Part shown: positions 60,662-62,799 of the stretch, in pieces
Layout: each line of letters opens with the position of its first letter
How positions within the stretch are numbered: the first letter of the stretch is position 1
Assembly (NCBI GenBank): GCA_035533595.1
Contig: DATLTN010000005.1
Span: forward strand, 1-62,799
DNA from: Acidimicrobiales bacterium
GTDB taxonomy: Bacteria > Actinomycetota > Acidimicrobiia > Acidimicrobiales > Bog-793
Direction of reading: 5' to 3'
DNA length: 62,799 nt
Notes under the pieces: model-generated
The model's database searches: none
Seen by the model: the letters and a program-made list of their open reading frames with translations, nothing else
Told to the model about the DNA's origin: nothing
Position numbers and translations under genes: made by a program

Positions 60662-61231
60662 CTAAGCGGCTGCGCAGTCCTCCGCTTGATGACCTGACGG
60701 TGCGAAGGGACCCCGAGGGTCCGAACTGAGAGCCAGGCCCGCCGGTGGACCAACGGGCGCGATCGAGAGGGCGGAGCGGAGCTGTCGAAGGATGCCGCTG
60801 TCCGGATCACGGTCGAGGTGGCTCGCGGCTTGCGGCGCGAGCGGAATGACCACGCGCAGCTCGGCACGCGGGGTTCCAAGGAGGAGCCGCCGAGCGGTCG
60901 CCAACACTGACGCAATGGCGGCCGCCGGCTCCCTGCGGGCGAACGCGTCGCGGCAGAGGACGAGCGACTCGAGCGTCATGCCGACGAAGGTGATCGCCAG
61001 CATCACGATGAGATGCCGGAGCGACCCGGCTGCGCCTCCCGCCCCGAGATGATGGAGCCAGAAGCTCGGCGTGACGACGACGTGGTCGTGCAGCCCGATC
61101 GCGGTTGAGACCGCGAAGCAGACGACGGCGGTCGGGAGCAGCAGCCGCGTCAGCCACCAGCCGACCGTGATCCACACGGCCGCGTTCTGGCGAGCGATGC
61201 CGGTCGCTCCGAAGTCTCGTCGAGGAGCCAT
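60662..61231 (-). CDS. hypothetical membrane protein of the element
   Basis: 189 residues from an ATG (a GTG one codon upstream is possible). Two or three membrane segments are visible (WLTRLLLPTAVVCFAVSTA, residues ~25-45, and LRHLIVMLAITFVGMTLESLVL, ~75-97), followed by a hydrophilic tail. HHLGAGGAAGS lies between. I recognise no family. Membrane proteins at this place in actinobacterial elements sometimes take part in regulation or transfer; no evidence for that here. Confidence 0.55.
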   Translation of the reverse strand: MAPRRDFGATGIARQNAAVWITVGWWLTRLLLPTAVVCFAVSTAIGLHDHVVVTPSFWLHHLGAGGAAGSLRHLIVMLAITFVGMTLESLVLCRDAFARREPAAAIASVLATARRLLLGTPRAELRVVIPLAPQAASHLDRDPDSGILRQLRSALSIAPVGPPAGLALSSDPRGPFAPSGHQAEDCAAA

Positions 61232-61385
61232 CACCTCTGATGGTACGGCGCGGCTATATCGATGCCGGCGCGCCAGCCCAAATCGACGCGTTTGACTGTT
61301 CGCTCATTGACCCGCATTTACCGCTACTGACCGCTGCTCTCGGGGAGCACGAGCGGAAGAACCCGAAGGCCACGGTTGCTGCGGC
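61232..61385. other. intergenic region upstream of the element's membrane-protein gene
   Basis: About 150 bp with somewhat lower GC. It should contain the promoter for the leftward genes up to the integrase. No clear hexamers or hairpins. Confidence 0.3.
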
Positions 61386-61748
61386 CTACGGTCTGACGTC
61401 GTGGACGACCAGACTGGTTGCCCCGAGCTCCACGAACTCTGCTTCGTCGAACGCGTCGACGAGCTCGACGAGGTGCGTGTTCACGTGGTCGAGGAGCACA
61501 GCGTTCGTAACGTTGCCGGTCCGGACGAGGAGAAGGCGCCGTGGCGAGCGCCGCAGCAGGTGCCCGTCCCGAAAGTCGAGGTCCTTCGTGATGATCACTC
61601 GATCATCGGTCTCGGCGCGGGAGATCAGATCGTCGTCGGTAGAGGCATTGCCGTTCGGCAGTGATGTCGTGTGGATGGCATCGTGCCCCGCTTCGCGGAG
61701 CACGACGACGAGTCGGGGCGGGAGCTGCGCGTCGACGAGGAACTTCAC
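61386..61748 (-). CDS. DUF5615 PIN-like toxin
   Basis: 120 residues from an ATG overlapping the antitoxin stop by 4 bp. MKFLVDAQLPPRLVVVLREAGHD at the start has the first Asp of the PIN-like site, and TDDDLISRAETDDRVIITKDLDF carries the further acidic residues; the end reads VELVDAFDEAEFVEL. This is the pattern of DUF5615 (Mut7-C-like) toxins that pair with DUF433 antitoxins. It is presumably an RNase that stabilises the element. Confidence 0.88.
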   Translation of the reverse strand: MKFLVDAQLPPRLVVVLREAGHDAIHTTSLPNGNASTDDDLISRAETDDRVIITKDLDFRDGHLLRRSPRRLLLVRTGNVTNAVLLDHVNTHLVELVDAFDEAEFVELGATSLVVHDVRP

Positions 61749-62011
61749 GCGCCGAGCGGCAGCGTCCGCTGGCTCGCTGCACGCGCGCCGAACTCCAGCG
61801 CGGCAAGCAGGTCCTCGCGTTCGAGGTCCGGGTAGTCGGCGAGGACGTCGTCGATCGTCATCCCGGACGCGAGCAGTTCGAGGAGCGAGTCGACGGGGTA
61901 ACGCAGCCCGCGCACCACGGGCTTGCCGTGGCAGATCGCCGGGTCGGTCGTGATGCGGTCGAGCAAGCTCACGCCCTCATCGTACTGAGCCGGCCCCCAC
62001 TCCCATCTCAT
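61745..62011 (-). CDS. DUF433 antitoxin
   Basis: 88 residues from the ATG at 62011; a GTG at 61972 is the other reasonable start. LLDRITTDPAICHGKPVVRG, then LRYPVDSLLELLASGMTIDDV and ADYPDLEREDLLAALEFGA are the full DUF433 helix-turn-helix pattern. It precedes the DUF5615 toxin gene with a 4-bp overlap, the standard pair. Binding of its own promoter is expected. Confidence 0.9.
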   Translation of the reverse strand: MRWEWGPAQYDEGVSLLDRITTDPAICHGKPVVRGLRYPVDSLLELLASGMTIDDVLADYPDLEREDLLAALEFGARAASQRTLPLGA

Positions 62012-62240
62012 CTCTCCGTCCACCCCCCACGAACCTCTCGATTCGCCTTCTTCGCCCTTCGGACCGCCTCCCGATCCGCTCACAATCCCCGCCTGCCATT
62101 TGACCCCTATTGTCCACGACTTACCGATTCAGATTCCGCCGTTTACAAGGCTCTTCTGGCCTGTCATAACTGACCCTCGTGGACCCAGCACTTGACACCT
62201 CTGCATCGCAGATGCAGCCTCCGACGCGAGCGTCGCGACC
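62012..62240. other. divergent region between antitoxin and relaxase genes, candidate oriT
   Basis: About 230 bp, AT-richer than the surroundings. It contains TTGACA at 62192-62197 and the hairpin CTGCATC-GCA-GATGCAG (62201-62217) just upstream of the relaxase start. This is where promoters for both directions, and possibly the transfer origin, should be. Confidence 0.4.
62201..62217. promoter_or_regulatory. inverted repeat upstream of the relaxase gene
   Basis: Perfect 7-bp inverted repeat CTGCATC/GATGCAG with a 3-base spacer, 24 bp before the GTG of the MobF gene and just 3 bp after TTGACA. Relaxases of this class usually recognise a hairpin next to nic near their own gene. It could equally be an operator. 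Confidence 0.45.
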
Positions 62241-62799
62241 GTGCTGAGCCTCGTGCCGATGGCCCCCTCGGCCTGGCGCTACTACGCCGAGGAGATCGCG
62301 ACCGGCCGAGAGGATTACTACGCGCTCGCCGCCGAGCGTCCCGGCCGATTCCTCGGGCGCGGCGCCGCGGCGCTCGGGATCGCCGACGACGAGGTCTCCG
62401 CGCTCGGCCTCGAGCGGCTCTTCGGTCACGGCCTCGATCCCCGCGACGGGATCCCGCTCGGTCGCAGCTTCTCGGCGGACAACCCGCGAGCTGTTGCAGG
62501 TTTCGCGCTCACGTTCTCGGCCCCGAAGACGGTCTCGGTGCTCTGGGCCGTCGGTGATGCAGAGATCGCTCAGTCCGTCGCCGACGCGCACGACGCGGCG
62601 GTCGCGGCTTCGATGGCGTTCCTGGAAGATCACGCCGCATTCACCCGCCGCAGCCACAACGGGGTCCTGCAGGTCGACACCGACGGGCTGGTCGCGGCGA
62701 GCTTCGTCCATCGGACTTCGCGGGCCTCGGACCCACAGCTCCACACCCACGTGCTCGTCGCGAACAAGGTCCGAGCGACCGACGGCACCTGGCTCTCCC
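62241..62799 (+). CDS. MobF/TrwC-type relaxase, N-terminal part (runs off right edge)
   Basis: 186 residues visible from a GTG at 62241; the frame is closed by a TGA at 62193. Paired tyrosines (AWRYYAEEIATGREDYYALA) at about residues 12-31 are the nicking residues of TrwC-like relaxases. RFLGRGAAALGI, FALTFSAPKTVSVLWAVGD and the HUH-type metal motif DPQLHTHVLVANKV follow in the family order. A helicase domain normally follows beyond the edge. It cuts and leads one DNA strand in conjugation. Confidence 0.92.
   Translation, partial: MLSLVPMAPSAWRYYAEEIATGREDYYALAAERPGRFLGRGAAALGIADDEVSALGLERLFGHGLDPRDGIPLGRSFSADNPRAVAGFALTFSAPKTVSVLWAVGDAEIAQSVADAHDAAVAASMAFLEDHAAFTRRSHNGVLQVDTDGLVAASFVHRTSRASDPQLHTHVLVANKVRATDGTWLS

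Larger units (their letters stand above)
59025..62799. mobile_element. integrative (probably conjugative/mobilizable) element in tRNA-Arg, left part
   Basis: The element starts at the tRNA-Arg 3' end and runs off the right edge. The visible order is candidate arm sites, tyrosine integrase, excisionase-like HTH, a membrane protein, a DUF433/DUF5615 toxin-antitoxin pair and a MobF relaxase facing rightward. Integrase-excisionase next to a tRNA plus a TrwC-type relaxase is the layout of an integrative conjugative or mobilizable element. The right boundary and any transfer genes are outside the window. Confidence 0.85.

Overview
This is high-GC (clearly above 65%) chromosomal DNA of an actinobacterium. 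Many genes start with GTG or TTG, 4-bp start/stop overlaps are common, and at least one promoter looks leaderless. Typical actinobacterial genes are present: Ku, TreY/TreZ, a HelY-type helicase with a DUF3516-like C terminus, an anchored L,D-transpeptidase, and a PLP aminotransferase of the DapC type. The class Acidimicrobiia is only a guess; nothing here fixes the taxon.

Layout. 0-2.7 kb: accessory strip with the 5' end of an IS1182-type transposase, two ~60-bp direct repeats, a HigBA-like toxin-antitoxin pair and a HEPN-like protein. 3-7.7 kb: ferritin-like protein, then overlapping treY-treZ, which make trehalose from alpha-glucans. 8-12 kb: a three-gene ABC importer (ATPase, fused permease, binding protein) of the ferric iron/phosphonate/thiamine type. 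12.2-15.7 kb: a GAF-GGDEF-EAL cyclic-di-GMP enzyme coupled to a FIST sensor. 16-19.5 kb: a cytosolic SsuA/THI5-like protein and an ECF sigma factor fused to a membrane segment and a ~415-residue low-complexity exported domain. 19.5-30 kb: PRC-barrel, TehA-like channel, TetR regulator with a palindromic operator region, universal stress protein, helicase, S4 protein, propeller-like protein, FrnE, L,D-transpeptidase.

29-41 kb is the most unusual stretch. Two proteins (29330-30556 and 35311-36387) carry the short N-terminal LQxxxGNRA motif seen in cargo-like proteins associated with extracellular contractile injection systems (eCIS). Between and beyond them lie SDR, dehydrogenase and membrane genes, and a same-strand row of an amidohydrolase, two heme-oxygenase-fold (HDO/PqqC-like) proteins and a Rieske protein that lacks a recognisable mononuclear iron site. 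No contractile tail genes are present.

41-50 kb: Ku, a DUF4232-like protein, an SDR, then a decaying zone (rph remnant with an amber codon, YdeI fragment) with two CDF-type transporters, a DksA-like protein and lipoproteins sharing a CMxxxGxPNFPDP motif, one of them interrupted by a stop. 50-58.8 kb: housekeeping genes, including FEN-type exonuclease, aminotransferase, VOC protein, flavoprotein disulfide reductase, DEAD-box helicase with a long leader, methyltransferase, tRNA-His and a MetE-like enzyme.

From 59.0 kb to the right end: an integrative element inserted at the 3' end of tRNA-Arg(TCT). It carries a tyrosine integrase with candidate arm-site repeats, an excisionase-like protein, a DUF433/DUF5615 toxin-antitoxin pair and the start of a MobF (TrwC) relaxase, so it is probably a conjugative or mobilizable element that continues beyond the window.
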